A DNA stretch of 64,000 nucleotides from Sutcliffiella halmapala (GTDB taxonomy: Bacteria > Bacillota > Bacilli > Bacillales > Bacillaceae_I): contig NZ_KV917375.1 in the NCBI RefSeq assembly GCF_002019665.1, forward strand, positions 628,001-692,000. Direction: 5' to 3'. The notes beneath the pieces are model-generated. The model was not told the DNA's origin. It saw only the letters and a list, made by a program, of their open reading frames with translations, and ran no database searches. Every line of letters begins with the position of its first letter. Positions within the stretch are counted from its first letter, which is position 1. Below are positions 46,677 through 56,036 of the stretch, one piece after another. The position numbers were made by a program, and so were the translations under genes.

Positions 46677-48200
46677 TTGCGGATAAGTGGTTTTGCAAGT
46701 GGTATGGATATAGACAATATGGTGAAGGAATTGATGAAGGCAGAACGGATGCCGATGAATAAATTAACGCAACAGAAGCAATTGCTCGAGTGGAAACGCG
46801 ATGATTATCGAGATTTAAATAGGTTGTTAACTGATTTTCGAAATCTTTCTTTTGATATGACTCTGCAGAGAACATACTCTCAGAAGAAGGTTAGTTCCAC
46901 TAATCCAATGGTATCGGCGACTGCCTCTTCTACAGCGGCAAATGCCACATATACGATTTCAGATGTGAAGGTTGCTACTGCTTACTCTATATCTTCAATT
47001 GGATTTTCAAAAACGGACGAACAAGATCCTCCGAAGAGTTTACTGGATCCTTCAAAAAGTATATGGGAACAAAAAGACCTTTTTGAAAAATGGGGTACTA
47101 CACCAGAGGATTCTACATTTACGATAACAACTTATAATGCAAGTGGTCAGCCAATCGAAGATACGTTTACTCTTAATGCAAGTACAACGATGAATGATCT
47201 AATGTCGAAGATTAGTTCGTCGAATATAGGTGTCACGGCGTTTTATGATGAAACCACTGGCGAATTAATGCTTACTAGAAAAGAAGCAGGATCATTAGTA
47301 GGTGAAGACGGAGCTATAATTAAATTTACAGGACCTTTTTTAACAGATGTGCTGGAGTTGGACAAAGGGAAAGAAGTAGGTGGTTCCCAAGCAGAGCTCA
47401 CGATCAACGGTGTAACAACGACGCGTCCAACAAATAGCTTCTCTGTCAACGGTGTAAACTTCACATTAAACGGTGACATGGAAGGGCAAACAGCAGTAGT
47501 ATCCATTGGAGCCGACACGAACAGTACTTTTGACGCAATAAAAAATTATGTAGAAAAATATAACGAGCTCATTACTCGAATTAATGAAAAAACGGCTCAA
47601 CCGGTTTATCGCGACTTTAAACCATTATCTGTTGAAGAACGTGAATCCCTTTCAGAAAAGCAAATTGAGCAGTGGGAAGAGAAGGCAAGAAGCGGGCTGC
47701 TTCGAAATGATTCCATCCTTTCCTCAGGATTAAGTCAAATGCGGATGAACTTTTATGAGCCTGTATCCGGTGGTGGGGCGTTTAATCAGTTAGCCAAGAT
47801 TGGTATTTCGACAGGAGCCAACTATCTCGATAAAGGAAAGCTCATTATTGATGAGGACAAACTAAGAGATGCGATTGAAAAGGATCCTACATCGGTGATG
47901 AATTTATTTACAGCTAATGGTGACGATAAATCTTCGCAAGGATTGGCAAGAAGATTACGTGAATCTATAGGGACGACGATTCAACAAATAGAAGCACGCG
48001 CAGGGAATAGTACAAGAACGAATCAGCAATTTACTTTAGGTCGCGAGCTACTGAATATGGATAAGCGAATCTCTACCTTTGAGGTGCGTCTGCAGCAAAA
48101 AGAGGCGCGCTACTGGCGTCAATTTACTGCAATGGAGAAGGCAATCAACATCGCTAATCAACAGTCAGTGTCTATAATGAGTCAATTTTATAATAACTAA
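46677..48200 (+). CDS. fliD: Flagellar filament cap protein FliD (HAP2)
   Basis: 507 residues from a TTG at 46677 (MRISGFASGMDIDNMV), nine bases after AGGTG; GTG codons at 46665 and 46668 are in frame but overlap that site. Conserved N-terminal GFASGMDIDNMVKELMKAER and C-terminal coiled coil (FEVRLQQKEARYWRQFTAME). FliD caps the filament and guides flagellin folding. The frame abuts the flaG stop codon. Confidence 0.95.
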   Translation: MRISGFASGMDIDNMVKELMKAERMPMNKLTQQKQLLEWKRDDYRDLNRLLTDFRNLSFDMTLQRTYSQKKVSSTNPMVSATASSTAANATYTISDVKVATAYSISSIGFSKTDEQDPPKSLLDPSKSIWEQKDLFEKWGTTPEDSTFTITTYNASGQPIEDTFTLNASTTMNDLMSKISSSNIGVTAFYDETTGELMLTRKEAGSLVGEDGAIIKFTGPFLTDVLELDKGKEVGGSQAELTINGVTTTRPTNSFSVNGVNFTLNGDMEGQTAVVSIGADTNSTFDAIKNYVEKYNELITRINEKTAQPVYRDFKPLSVEERESLSEKQIEQWEEKARSGLLRNDSILSSGLSQMRMNFYEPVSGGGAFNQLAKIGISTGANYLDKGKLIIDEDKLRDAIEKDPTSVMNLFTANGDDKSSQGLARRLRESIGTTIQQIEARAGNSTRTNQQFTLGRELLNMDKRISTFEVRLQQKEARYWRQFTAMEKAINIANQQSVSIMSQFYNN

Positions 48201-48228
48201 CGTTTATCAATAAAAGGAGTGTCCCATC

Positions 48229-48630
48229 ATGGCAATCTATAACCCCTATCAAGCCTATCAGCAAAATTCGGTTGCAACCGCTTCTCCTGGTGAGCTGACA
48301 TTAATGCTTTATAATGGATGCTTAAAGTTTATGAGGCTTGCTAAAAAGGGAATCGAAGAGAAAAATGTGGAAGTGAAAAATACAAATCTTCTTAAAGCAC
48401 AAAAGATCATTCAAGAGCTAATGGTAACGTTAAACACGAATCTTGCCGTTTCGAAGTCAATGTTAGCGATGTACGACTACATGAACCGTCGTTTGATTGA
48501 TGCGAATATAAAAAACGATGTCTCAATCATTGAAGAAGTGGAAGTCCACATGACAGAATTCCGCGACACATGGAAGCAGGTTATCCAAACGAATAGACAG
48601 AAAACATTTTCGCAAGGTGGTCAAGCGTAA
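48229..48630 (+). CDS. fliS: Flagellin-specific chaperone FliS
   Basis: 133 residues. NPYQAYQQNSVATASPGELT and LMLYNGCLKFMRLAKKGIEE are the family signature. FliS binds flagellin's C-terminus to prevent early assembly and delivers it to the export gate. AAAAGGAG precedes the ATG. The stop overlaps the fliT start by one base. Confidence 0.96.
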   Translation: MAIYNPYQAYQQNSVATASPGELTLMLYNGCLKFMRLAKKGIEEKNVEVKNTNLLKAQKIIQELMVTLNTNLAVSKSMLAMYDYMNRRLIDANIKNDVSIIEEVEVHMTEFRDTWKQVIQTNRQKTFSQGGQA

Positions 48631-48983
48631 TGGCAGTTGTTGAGGATTTGCATCGGGTAACGACCCATCTACTTACTATGCTAGAGGAAGAGTTTCCTGC
48701 TGAGGACAAGCGCGATCCCTTTATTGAAGAAGTCGAGAAGCTTCTGCAAATTCGCGAATCGTTGCTGCAAAGGCTTGCTCCTCCTTTTACGGAAGCGGAG
48801 ATAGAGCTTGGTAAAAAGGTAGCGCAGGCAAGCCAACTGATTCCAGTGAAGCTTGAAGCATTTCAAAAGCAATTAAAACAAGAATGGAGTCATATGCAAC
48901 ATTCGAAAAAGACAGCGAAGGCCTACGAAAAGGCTTATGCTGGTGTTTCGATTGATGGGATGTATTATGACAAAAGGAATTAG
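48630..48983 (+). CDS. fliT: Flagellar chaperone FliT-like protein
   Basis: 117 residues, helical, beginning MAVVEDLHRVTTHLLTMLEE with KLLQIRESLLQRLAPPFT in the middle. Position right after fliS and size match Bacillus FliT, the export chaperone of the cap protein. The stop-start overlap with fliS implies coupled translation. Confidence 0.82.
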   Translation: MAVVEDLHRVTTHLLTMLEEEFPAEDKRDPFIEEVEKLLQIRESLLQRLAPPFTEAEIELGKKVAQASQLIPVKLEAFQKQLKQEWSHMQHSKKTAKAYEKAYAGVSIDGMYYDKRN

Positions 48984-49376
48984 GTGTTTCGTATCTTGCG
49001 TTTAAAAGAAGAAGAGTTTATGGTGTTACAGCAATATAATGATTTGTTAGAGACGTTAGAAGAAGCCTTCACTTACTTGTGTAAGAAGGCGGATGTACAT
49101 ATCGATACAAGCCAACAGGTGAAGCAGGACAGTTATTTAGCGATTGCAAGGCTCGTGGAAACGCATGTGAAGCTGGCTGATTGGTTTCATGATAAGGAAG
49201 AAGCGCTACAGATCATCGCAGAGTTTGAACGGATTATCGATGAATTAGAGGTACTGGGTCATTTTGATAAGAGTCATATACCAGAACAGGTTACATTCTC
49301 TACTTATGTCTTACCAGTATTTGAAGAATGGAAAATAAATATGCAAAAACAGCTCATGCCTTTTCTGGCACATTAA
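48984..49376 (+). CDS. Unknown small acidic helical protein after fliT
   Basis: 130 residues from a GTG directly following the fliT stop codon; an ATG at 49020 is an alternative start. No signal peptide or recognisable domain. The sequence is helical and acidic (LLETLEEAFTYLCKKADVH, IAEFERIIDELEVLGHF). It lies in the fliD-fliS-fliT operon and is closed by its own terminator, so a role in flagellar export or motility is reasonable but unproven. Confidence 0.75.
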   Translation: MFRILRLKEEEFMVLQQYNDLLETLEEAFTYLCKKADVHIDTSQQVKQDSYLAIARLVETHVKLADWFHDKEEALQIIAEFERIIDELEVLGHFDKSHIPEQVTFSTYVLPVFEEWKINMQKQLMPFLAH

Positions 49377-49405
49377 CTCTCTGGGAATTTCGGAGAGTTT
49401 TTTTA
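49375..49405 (+). terminator. Terminator of the fliD operon
   Basis: Arms AACTCTC and GAGAGTT around TGGGAATTTCG, followed by a T-run, at the stop codon of the last operon gene. Confidence 0.75.
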
Positions 49406-49503
49406 ATTGGAAGAAAGTTTTACCAAAGACATGCATATACTTGTTTCACCCCCACTGCGACGCCTGTTTTAAGTAGTTCACAAATTCTTAACATTTCTTT
49501 TAC

Positions 49504-49529
49504 GTTTAAGCAGGAATTGTGTTGGGTAT
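49504..49529 (+). promoter_or_regulatory. Sigma-B promoter of hpf
   Basis: GTTTAA at 49504-49509, a 14-bp spacer and GGGTAT at 49524-49529, an exact match to the general-stress sigma-B consensus. It lies 120 bp upstream of hpf. A leader hairpin CCTTTCTA/TAGAAAGG (49568-49588) without a T-run follows. In B. subtilis the orthologous yvyD gene is sigma-B and sigma-H controlled. Confidence 0.8.
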
Positions 49530-49649
49530 TGTAGAAATATGTTTACATAGCTTTTAAATAAGCTTAACCTTTCTAAAATATAGAAAGGGATTGTAGACCA
49601 TTGTTTGGAAGCTAGTAATCCAAACAGTAACAAAAGGAGGAGTTCGTTT

Positions 49650-50210
49650 ATGAAGTACAACGTTCGCGGTGAAAACATTGAGGTAACTCCAGCAATTCGA
49701 GATTATGTTGAAAATAAACTCGGAAAGATTGAGCGCTATTTTGACTCAACAGAAAATGCAGAATGCAAAGTGAATTTAAAAGTCTACAACAACCAACAAA
49801 AAATTGAAGTCACCATTCCCATGACAGGCCTAGTCCTACGTGCAGAGGAAAGTCATGATGACCTATATGCAGCGATAGACCTTGTCTTAGATAAATTAGA
49901 GCGACAAATTCGAAAACATAAAACAAAAGTAAACCGCAAATTACGTGATACTGGCTCTCCAAAATACTTATTTAATGAAGTAATCGATAATGTCGCCACT
50001 TCCCATGTAGCTGTGGAGGACGAAGAGGATGAAGAAGATTTAGTCAGAACAAAGCGCTATAATCTAAAGCCGATGGACAGTGAAGAAGCGATTCTTCAAA
50101 TGAATCTATTAGGGCATAACTTCTTCGTATTCCTAAACGCAGCGACAAACGAGACAAATGTCGTGTATAAGCGTAACGATGGAAAATATGGATTGATTGA
50201 ATCTTATTGA
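49650..50210 (+). CDS. hpf: Long-form ribosome hibernation promoting factor
   Basis: 186 residues from the ATG at 49650 (MKYNVRGENIEVTPAIRDYV) with AAAGGAGGAG upstream; the longer TTG frame is rejected. N-terminal S30AE domain (about 1-100) that blocks the decoding centre, an acidic linker (DEEDEEDLVRT), and the C-terminal dimerisation domain (KPMDSEEAILQMNLLGHNFF) that joins two 70S into 100S ribosomes. Induced under stress through the sigma-B promoter. Confidence 0.96.
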   Translation: MKYNVRGENIEVTPAIRDYVENKLGKIERYFDSTENAECKVNLKVYNNQQKIEVTIPMTGLVLRAEESHDDLYAAIDLVLDKLERQIRKHKTKVNRKLRDTGSPKYLFNEVIDNVATSHVAVEDEEDEEDLVRTKRYNLKPMDSEEAILQMNLLGHNFFVFLNAATNETNVVYKRNDGKYGLIESY

Positions 50211-50214
50211 ACTG

Positions 50215-50241
50215 AAGGGACCCTATGATGGGGTCCCTTTT
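50215..50241 (+). terminator. Terminator of hpf
   Basis: Perfect arms AAGGGACCC and GGGTCCCTT, loop TATGATG, with TT after the stem; close to the hpf stop codon. Confidence 0.75.
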
Positions 50242-50307
50242 AAAATGTGAAGGATTGACAATCATAATAGTAGGGATAAAGTCGCCCTTCACTTATACCG
50301 TAATAAG

Positions 50308-50336
50308 TTGTACCGCAACCCAATAAGTGTTAAAAT
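50308..50336 (+). promoter_or_regulatory. Candidate promoter of secA
   Basis: TTGTAC at 50308-50313, a 17-bp spacer and TAAAAT at 50331-50336, 50 bp before the secA start codon. Confidence 0.4.
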
Positions 50337-50386
50337 TTAAATTATTATTATGTGCTATTAGACTATAGGTACAGAGGAGCGTTCTT

Positions 50387-52897
50387 ATGCTTGGTTTACT
50401 AAATAAAGTGTTTGATATGAATAAGCGTCAATTGAAACGTCTAGACAAAATGGCGGATCAAATAGATTCCCTTAGCGCGGATATGGCAAAGCTTTCTGAT
50501 GAGCAACTACGCGAGAAAACGGAAGAATTCAAAGCTCGCTATCAAAAGGGTGAAAGTGTTGATAGCATGCTGACAGAAGCTTTTGCTGTTGTTCGTGAAG
50601 CAGCGAAACGCGTGTTAGGTCTTTATCCTTATAAAGTTCAATTAATGGGTGGTATTTCCTTACATGAGGGGAATATTTCTGAGATGAAAACTGGGGAAGG
50701 TAAAACATTAACTTCCACACTTCCAGTTTATTTAAATGCGATTACTGGTAAGGGTGTTCACGTTGTAACCGTGAATGAATACTTAGTAACTCGTGATGCA
50801 ACCGAAATGGGACAACTTTATGAGTTCCTTGGTTTAACGGTGGGGCTTAACTTAAATGGGCTTTCTCGTGAAGAAAAAATAGAAGCGTATAAAGCAGATA
50901 TTACATATGGAACGAATAATGAATTTGGTTTTGACTACCTACGAGACAACATGGTGTTATACAAAGAACAAATGACACAACGTCCACTTCACTATGCGGT
51001 AATCGATGAAGTTGATTCCATTTTAATCGATGAGGCGCGTACACCACTTATTATTTCTGGAAGTGCGCAGAAATCTGCTTCATTATATATTCAAGCAAAT
51101 GCCTTTGCTCGCACGCTTGTGCTCGATACCGATTATACCTATGATGTGAAAACGAAGGGTGTTCAATTAACGGAAGATGGGATTACAAGAGCAGAGAAGG
51201 CTTTTGGGATTGAGAACCTTTTTGATATTACGCATGTTTCATTAAACCATCATATTAATCAGGCATTAAAAGCACATGTTACGATGCACAATGATGTGGA
51301 TTATGTAGTGGAAGAAGGCGAAGTTGTCATTGTTGACCAATTTACCGGTCGTCTAATGAAAGGACGTCGTTACTCTGATGGACTTCACCAAGCTATTGAA
51401 GCAAAAGAAGGCCTTGATATTCAGAATGAAAGCATGACCCTTGCGACGATTACGTTCCAGAACTATTTCCGGATGTATGAAAAGCTTGCGGGGATGACTG
51501 GTACGGCGAAAACGGAGGAAGAGGAATTCCGTAACATCTATAATATGAGTGTTGTTGCAATTCCAACTAACCAAGATATCGTTCGTGATGACCGTGCAGA
51601 TCTTATTTATAAAAGTATTGAAGGTAAATTCAATGCCGTTGCAGATGATATCACAGAGCGCCATAAGATTGGCCAACCTGTGCTTGTCGGTACGGTTGCA
51701 ATTGAAACTTCTGAAGTGATTTCCCGTCTTTTAACAAAGCGTGGAATTAAGCATAATGTCTTGAATGCGAAAAACCATGCTCGTGAAGCAGATATTATTT
51801 TAGACGCTGGTCAAAAAGGTGCTGTTACGATTGCGACAAACATGGCTGGTCGTGGTACAGATATCAAACTTGGCGAAGGCGTTAAAGAGGTCGGCGGTCT
51901 TGCGGTAATCGGTACGGAGCGTCATGAATCTCGTCGTATTGATAATCAGCTTCGTGGACGTTCTGGTCGTCAAGGAGACCCAGGGGTAACGCAATTCTAT
52001 CTATCCATGGAAGATGAATTAATGCGTCGCTTCGGCTCTGATAATATGAAAAATATGATGGAGCGCCTTGGGATGGATGATACCCAGCCGATCCAAAGTA
52101 AAATGGTATCTCGTGCGGTTGAATCTGCTCAAAAACGTGTTGAGGGTAATAACTTTGATGCGCGTAAACAGCTCTTACAGTATGATGATGTGCTTCGTCA
52201 ACAGCGTGAAGTGATTTACACGCAACGTTTCGAAGTATTGGATTCTGAGAACCTACGTGAAGTAGTAGAGAGAATGTTAACTTCTGCTATTCATCGTCAA
52301 GTTGGGTTATATACACCGAAAGAGGACCTTCCAGAAGAATGGAATCTTCAAGGAATCGTCGACTATGTCGAAGCGAATCTTCTTGATGAGGGCGTTGTAA
52401 CGGTTAATGACTTCCGTGGGAAAGAACCAGAGGAAATGGCCGAGTTAATCATCGGAAAAGCGAAGGTCCGTTATGATGAGAAAGAGCAAGAGCTATCTCC
52501 TGAACAAATGCGTGAGTTCGAGAAAGTTGTCGTGCTACGTGCGGTGGATAGTAAGTGGATGGATCATATCGATGCAATGGATCAATTGCGTCAAGGAATC
52601 CATTTACGCGCGTATGGTCAAATTGATCCGCTTCGTGAGTATCAATTTGAAGGATTTGCAATGTTTGAAACGATGATCGCTGCGATTGAGGATGATGTAG
52701 CGAAATACGTGATGAAGGCGCAAATTCGCAACAACTTACAACGTGAAGAGGTAGCAAAAGGCCAAGCTGTGGTACCAAAAGAAAGCGGCGGCGAGCCACC
52801 AAAGAAAAAGCCAGTCAAAAAAGTAATGGAAGTTGGCCGTAATGATGCATGCATTTGCGGTAGTGGAAAAAAATATAAAAATTGCTGCGGAAAATAA
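50387..52897 (+). CDS. secA: Preprotein translocase ATPase SecA
   Basis: 836 residues, normal for Firmicute SecA. Walker A in [15 protein letters not shown], Walker B DEVD in [34 protein letters not shown] and [11 protein letters not shown] helicase motifs, and a C-terminal zinc-binding tail ([13 protein letters not shown]) for SecB or lipid contact. It drives Sec-dependent export, including the signal-peptide proteins of this window. Preceded by AGAGGAG. Confidence 0.98.
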   Translation: MLGLLNKVFDMNKRQLKRLDKMADQIDSLSADMAKLSDEQLREKTEEFKARYQKGESVDSMLTEAFAVVREAAKRVLGLYPYKVQLMGGISLHEGNISEMKTGEGKTLTSTLPVYLNAITGKGVHVVTVNEYLVTRDATEMGQLYEFLGLTVGLNLNGLSREEKIEAYKADITYGTNNEFGFDYLRDNMVLYKEQMTQRPLHYAVIDEVDSILIDEARTPLIISGSAQKSASLYIQANAFARTLVLDTDYTYDVKTKGVQLTEDGITRAEKAFGIENLFDITHVSLNHHINQALKAHVTMHNDVDYVVEEGEVVIVDQFTGRLMKGRRYSDGLHQAIEAKEGLDIQNESMTLATITFQNYFRMYEKLAGMTGTAKTEEEEFRNIYNMSVVAIPTNQDIVRDDRADLIYKSIEGKFNAVADDITERHKIGQPVLVGTVAIETSEVISRLLTKRGIKHNVLNAKNHAREADIILDAGQKGAVTIATNMAGRGTDIKLGEGVKEVGGLAVIGTERHESRRIDNQLRGRSGRQGDPGVTQFYLSMEDELMRRFGSDNMKNMMERLGMDDTQPIQSKMVSRAVESAQKRVEGNNFDARKQLLQYDDVLRQQREVIYTQRFEVLDSENLREVVERMLTSAIHRQVGLYTPKEDLPEEWNLQGIVDYVEANLLDEGVVTVNDFRGKEPEEMAELIIGKAKVRYDEKEQELSPEQMREFEKVVVLRAVDSKWMDHIDAMDQLRQGIHLRAYGQIDPLREYQFEGFAMFETMIAAIEDDVAKYVMKAQIRNNLQREEVAKGQAVVPKESGGEPPKKKPVKKVMEVGRNDACICGSGKKYKNCCGK

Positions 52898-52919
52898 TTT
52901 CTGTACGATTTTGTTAATG

Positions 52920-52947
52920 GTGGAGCTGAATTTCGGCTCCACTTTTT
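52920..52947 (+). terminator. Terminator of secA
   Basis: Arms GTGGAGC and GCTCCAC, loop TGAATTTCG, followed by five T residues. Confidence 0.8.
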
Positions 52948-52968
52948 GTGCGATTAGGGTTATCCTGG

Positions 52969-52997
52969 TTGCACCTGCTTTTTTATTTTCATAAAAT
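52969..52997 (+). promoter_or_regulatory. Sigma-A-type promoter of prfB
   Basis: TTGCAC at 52969-52974, a 17-bp spacer and TAAAAT at 52992-52997, about 48 bp before the prfB ATG. Confidence 0.55.
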
Positions 52998-53044
52998 AAG
53001 CTAGAATAGACTATTAGTTGCGAAAAAATTATGAGGTGAACTAG

Positions 53045-54143
53045 ATGGAATTAGTAGAAATTCGTCACGAGTTAGAAAAAATGGCTAAGCGATTAGTTGA
53101 GTTTAGGGGGTCTCTTTGACTTAGAGGCCAAAGAAAGACGTATTGCTGAATTAGATAACGAAATGGCCAACCCGGAATTTTGGAATGACCAAAATGCGGC
53201 ACAAGTTGTTATCAATGAGGCGAATACACTGAAAGATCCTGTAGGTCAATTTCATGAACTAAGTGAGAACTATGAAAACCTACAATTGACATACGATTTG
53301 TTAAAAGAAGAAGCGGATGCTGAATTACAAGCCGAGCTGGCTGGTGAAGTGAAAAGCGTCACAAATGATTTCAATAATTTTGAACTTCAACTACTACTTA
53401 GTGGTGAACACGATAAAAATAATGCGATCCTTGAGCTTCATCCAGGTGCAGGTGGTACGGAATCACAGGACTGGGGTTCCTTGCTATTAAGAATGTACAC
53501 GCGCTGGGCTGAGCGAAAAGGCTTTAAAGTAGAAACGCTCGATTATTTACCTGGAGATGAAGCTGGGATTAAAAGTGTTACCTTGCTCATTAAAGGCCAC
53601 AATGCTTATGGGTACTTAAAAGCGGAAAAGGGCGTGCACCGTCTTGTTCGTATTTCCCCATTCGACTCATCCGGCCGTCGTCATACGTCTTTCGTATCAT
53701 GTGAGATAATGCCAGAATTTGATGATGAGATTGAAATTGACATTCGAACAGAGGATTTGAAAGTCGATACGTACCGTGCAAGTGGAGCGGGTGGTCAGCA
53801 TATTAACACGACTGATTCCGCTGTACGTATTACACATTTACCAACCAATGTCGTCGTTACATGTCAAACGGAACGTTCGCAAATCAAGAACCGTGACCGT
53901 GCCATGAAAATGTTACAAGCAAAGCTTTATCAAAGAAGACTTGATGAGCAGCAAGCAGAACTAGACGAAATCCGTGGCGAGCAAAAAGAAATCGGTTGGG
54001 GAAGCCAAATACGTTCCTACGTATTCCACCCATACTCCATGGTGAAAGATCACCGTACCAACACAGAAGTTGGTAACACCCAAGCCGTAATGGATGGCGA
54101 CCTAGACCCATTCATTGATGCATATTTGCGATCACGATTATAA
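53045..54143 (+). CDS. prfB: Peptide chain release factor 2 with programmed +1 frameshift
   Basis: Reading starts at ATG 53045 (GAGGTGAA upstream), runs 24 codons ([16 protein letters not shown] onward) to an in-frame TGA at 53117-53119, then must shift +1 at CTT-TGA-C to continue from GAC at 53118. The joined product is 365 residues, the usual RF2 length. An internal Shine-Dalgarno-like AGGGGG (53105-53110) lies three bases before the CTT slip codon. The RF2 anticodon-like tripeptide SPF ([15 protein letters not shown]) and the catalytic GGQ ([13 protein letters not shown]) are intact. RF2 reads UGA and UAA, so low RF2 raises frameshifting and restores its own level. Confidence 0.97.
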
Positions 54144-54160
54144 GAACTGGTTGAAGAGGG

Positions 54161-54203
54161 GGCCAGGCACCAATTGGAGAATTCGTCCAATTGGTGCCTG
54201 GCC
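54161..54203. repeat. Perfect 18-bp inverted repeat of the GTGCCAGGCAC family
   Basis: GGCCAGGCACCAATTGGA (54161-54178) and TCCAATTGGTGCCTGGCC (54186-54203) flank a 7-base GAATTCG loop, 17 bp after prfB. There is no T-run, so it is not a classical terminator, although the stem is very stable. Related cores occur at 26808 (GTGCCAGGCAC) and 14744 (GCCTGGTTCC). Confidence 0.7.
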
Positions 54204-54353
54204 TTCGGTGTTTATTGTCTTAAAAGTTTGCTCTTTTTTATTAAATTGTGAAGTCTTAGGTGGGAATCGCTGCATAGCATAATAGGGTTGATTTTTATTC
54301 CTAGGGCGGATTTTGCAGGGAAAGTAGGCACTCTCTTGTTCTTGGATTTTGAA

Positions 54354-54479
54354 CTTCTGAAATTTTTGGCAGACCTTTTGAGTTACTTTCGAGAGCTTCT
54401 GACATTTTTCGAGAACCTTCTGTTTTTTTTCCGAGAGCTTCTGACATTTTTCACAAACCTTCTGAAATTTTTGATTTCC
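54354..54479. repeat. Six tandem 21-bp repeats
   Basis: Six head-to-tail 21-bp units begin CTTCTG (one CTTTTG) and follow the pattern CTTCTGACATTTTTCGAGAAC with 3-9 changes each. The unit length is a multiple of three, so both strands show open heptad patterns over short frames, but neither has a ribosome site or a supported start. Confidence 0.75.
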
Positions 54480-54494
54480 CCTCTTATTTCCCAA

Positions 54495-54540
54495 GTTTGA
54501 TTGACTGACGCATCTTAGCGAATGCGTCAGTCAATCAAAC
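54495..54540. repeat. Perfect 19-bp inverted repeat next to the tandem array
   Basis: GTTTGATTGACTGACGCAT (54495-54513) and ATGCGTCAGTCAATCAAAC (54522-54540) with an 8-base loop. No T-run follows. It starts 15 bp after the 21-bp repeats. The remaining part of the 625-bp prfB-yvjA gap (54541-54680) shows nothing recognisable. Confidence 0.7.
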
Positions 54541-54687
54541 GCTACGCCCCCTCGATTCTAACTTCACCCTAAAAAGAAATAGTGTCTATTGTCCAAAATC
54601 ACACCCCCTCATAGAATCCCCTCCAATTACAAACACTACCAATATAAAACCATCTATTTAATGCTTTACCACGTTATACCAACGCCA

Positions 54688-54716
54688 TTTACACCGGTAC
54701 TTGCACATGCTATACT
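54688..54716 (+). promoter_or_regulatory. Sigma-A promoter of the YitT-family gene
   Basis: TTTACA at 54688-54693, a 17-bp spacer and TATACT at 54711-54716 with an extended -10 TG at 54708-54709. Confidence 0.65.
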
Positions 54717-54768
54717 CTTGCTCGTTGTGTAAAATTTTTATATAGGTAAATTCTTGGAGGGACAAGCA

Positions 54769-55638
54769 TTGAAACATAAACATAGGAATGGCTATCAAGT
54801 AAATCCAGTGTATCAGCGAGTAAAAGAATATACATATGTCGTGTTAGGGTCAACGATTGTTGCCTTAGCTTTTAATCTATTTTTACTACCAAACCGAGTT
54901 GCGTCAGGTGGAGTTAGTGGAATCAGTACCATATTGGACTCTGTTCTTGGTTGGGAACCGGGAATTGTGCAACTATGCTTTAATATTCCCTTATTCTTTC
55001 TAGGAGTATTTCTTTTGGGGAAACAGTTCGGGCTCAAAACATTGGTGGGGACGATTACGCTACCGTTAATTGTTTTGTGGACAAGAGATTTTGCTCCGGC
55101 AACTGTTAATCCGATGTTAGGAAGTATCTTCGGTGGAATCGGGGTAGGATTAGGTTTGGGATTAGTGTTCCGTGGACGAGCATCTACCGGAGGAACCGAT
55201 TTAGCAGCGCAAATTATTCATAAATATACCGGTCTTTCATTAGGAACATGTGTAGCACTTATTGATGGATTAATCGTGCTAGCAGCCGCAATCGTTTTTG
55301 ATTTTGAACTTGGAATGTATGCATTAATTGGTTTATTTGTAACTAGCAAAACGATTGATTATGTGCAAGTAGGTCTTGGATATTCCAAAATGGCGATTGT
55401 CATAACCCAGAAAGAAGAAGAAGTAAGGCAAGCAATTCTTACAAAAATTGATCGTGGCGTAACGAAGCTTTCCGCAACAGGTGGTTACACGGAGGATGAA
55501 CGACCGGTCCTGATGTGTGTGGTCGATCAGACTGAATTCACAAAATTGAAACAAGTGGTTCGAAGCATTGATGCCTCTGCATTTGTGGTTGTAATGAACG
55601 CATCAGAGGTTCTCGGTGAGGGTTTTAAAAGAGAATAG
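54769..55638 (+). CDS. yvjA: YitT-family membrane protein (YvjA-like)
   Basis: 289 residues from a TTG at 54769 (MKHKHRNGYQVNPVYQRVKE), seven to eight bases after GGAGGG; an earlier TTG overlaps that site. Five to six membrane segments (NLFLLPNRVASGGVSGIST, GGIGVGLGLGLVFRGRASTG, DLAAQIIHKYTG) are followed by a cytoplasmic DUF2179 domain (about 205-289). The family's transport or signalling role is not established. Its place after prfB matches B. subtilis yvjA. Confidence 0.88.
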   Translation: MKHKHRNGYQVNPVYQRVKEYTYVVLGSTIVALAFNLFLLPNRVASGGVSGISTILDSVLGWEPGIVQLCFNIPLFFLGVFLLGKQFGLKTLVGTITLPLIVLWTRDFAPATVNPMLGSIFGGIGVGLGLGLVFRGRASTGGTDLAAQIIHKYTGLSLGTCVALIDGLIVLAAAIVFDFELGMYALIGLFVTSKTIDYVQVGLGYSKMAIVITQKEEEVRQAILTKIDRGVTKLSATGGYTEDERPVLMCVVDQTEFTKLKQVVRSIDASAFVVVMNASEVLGEGFKRE

Positions 55639-55697
55639 AATGGTTATAATAAGGTGGAAGTTGGTATATTTTACTTCTATTTTAGGGGGACTTTAAA

Positions 55698-56030
55698 ATG
55701 AAAAAGTATTTAGTTGCATGTCTATTTGGACTATCACTACTAATGTTAGCTGCATGTGGTGGTGGAGAAGAAAATAATACAGCTACGGATGCACCAATCG
55801 AGCAAGGTGCAACAGCAGAAGCGGAAAAGCTTTTTAAACAAAGCTGTGCAAGCTGTCATGGCGGTAATCTAGAAGGCGGATTTGGTCCGAAACTTGAACA
55901 AGTCGGAAATAAATACTCAGCAGCTGAAATTGAGGATATTATTTTGAACGGTCAAGGAAAGATGCAGGGCGGACTATTAAAAGGTGAAGAAGCATCAACT
56001 GTTGCTTCTTGGTTGGCTGAACATAAATAA
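55698..56030 (+). CDS. cccB: Cytochrome c-551 lipoprotein CccB
   Basis: 110 residues. Lipoprotein signal with lipobox LAAC and lipidated Cys20, an acidic linker, then a small cytochrome c domain with the haem site CASCH (Cys50, Cys53, His54) and the axial Met in GKMQGGLL. A membrane-anchored electron carrier on the outer face of the membrane. AGGGGGA precedes the ATG. Confidence 0.95.
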   Translation: MKKYLVACLFGLSLLMLAACGGGEENNTATDAPIEQGATAEAEKLFKQSCASCHGGNLEGGFGPKLEQVGNKYSAAEIEDIILNGQGKMQGGLLKGEEASTVASWLAEHK

Positions 56031-56036
56031 TAAACG

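Noticed and set aside
50044-50292. Minus-strand frame across hpf and its terminator
   Set aside because: Overlaps the conserved hpf coding sequence and a perfect terminator; no start signal.
54138-54494. Minus-strand frame with heptad pattern across the 21-bp repeats
   Set aside because: It begins at a TTG without a ribosome site, overlaps the prfB end, and spans the GTGCCAGGCAC hairpin; the heptads are a by-product of the 21-bp unit, since the plus strand shows a similar effect.
54288-54500. Plus-strand 70-residue frame rich in Leu and Phe heptads
   Set aside because: No ribosome site, composition reflects the T-rich tandem repeat, and no promoter is seen.
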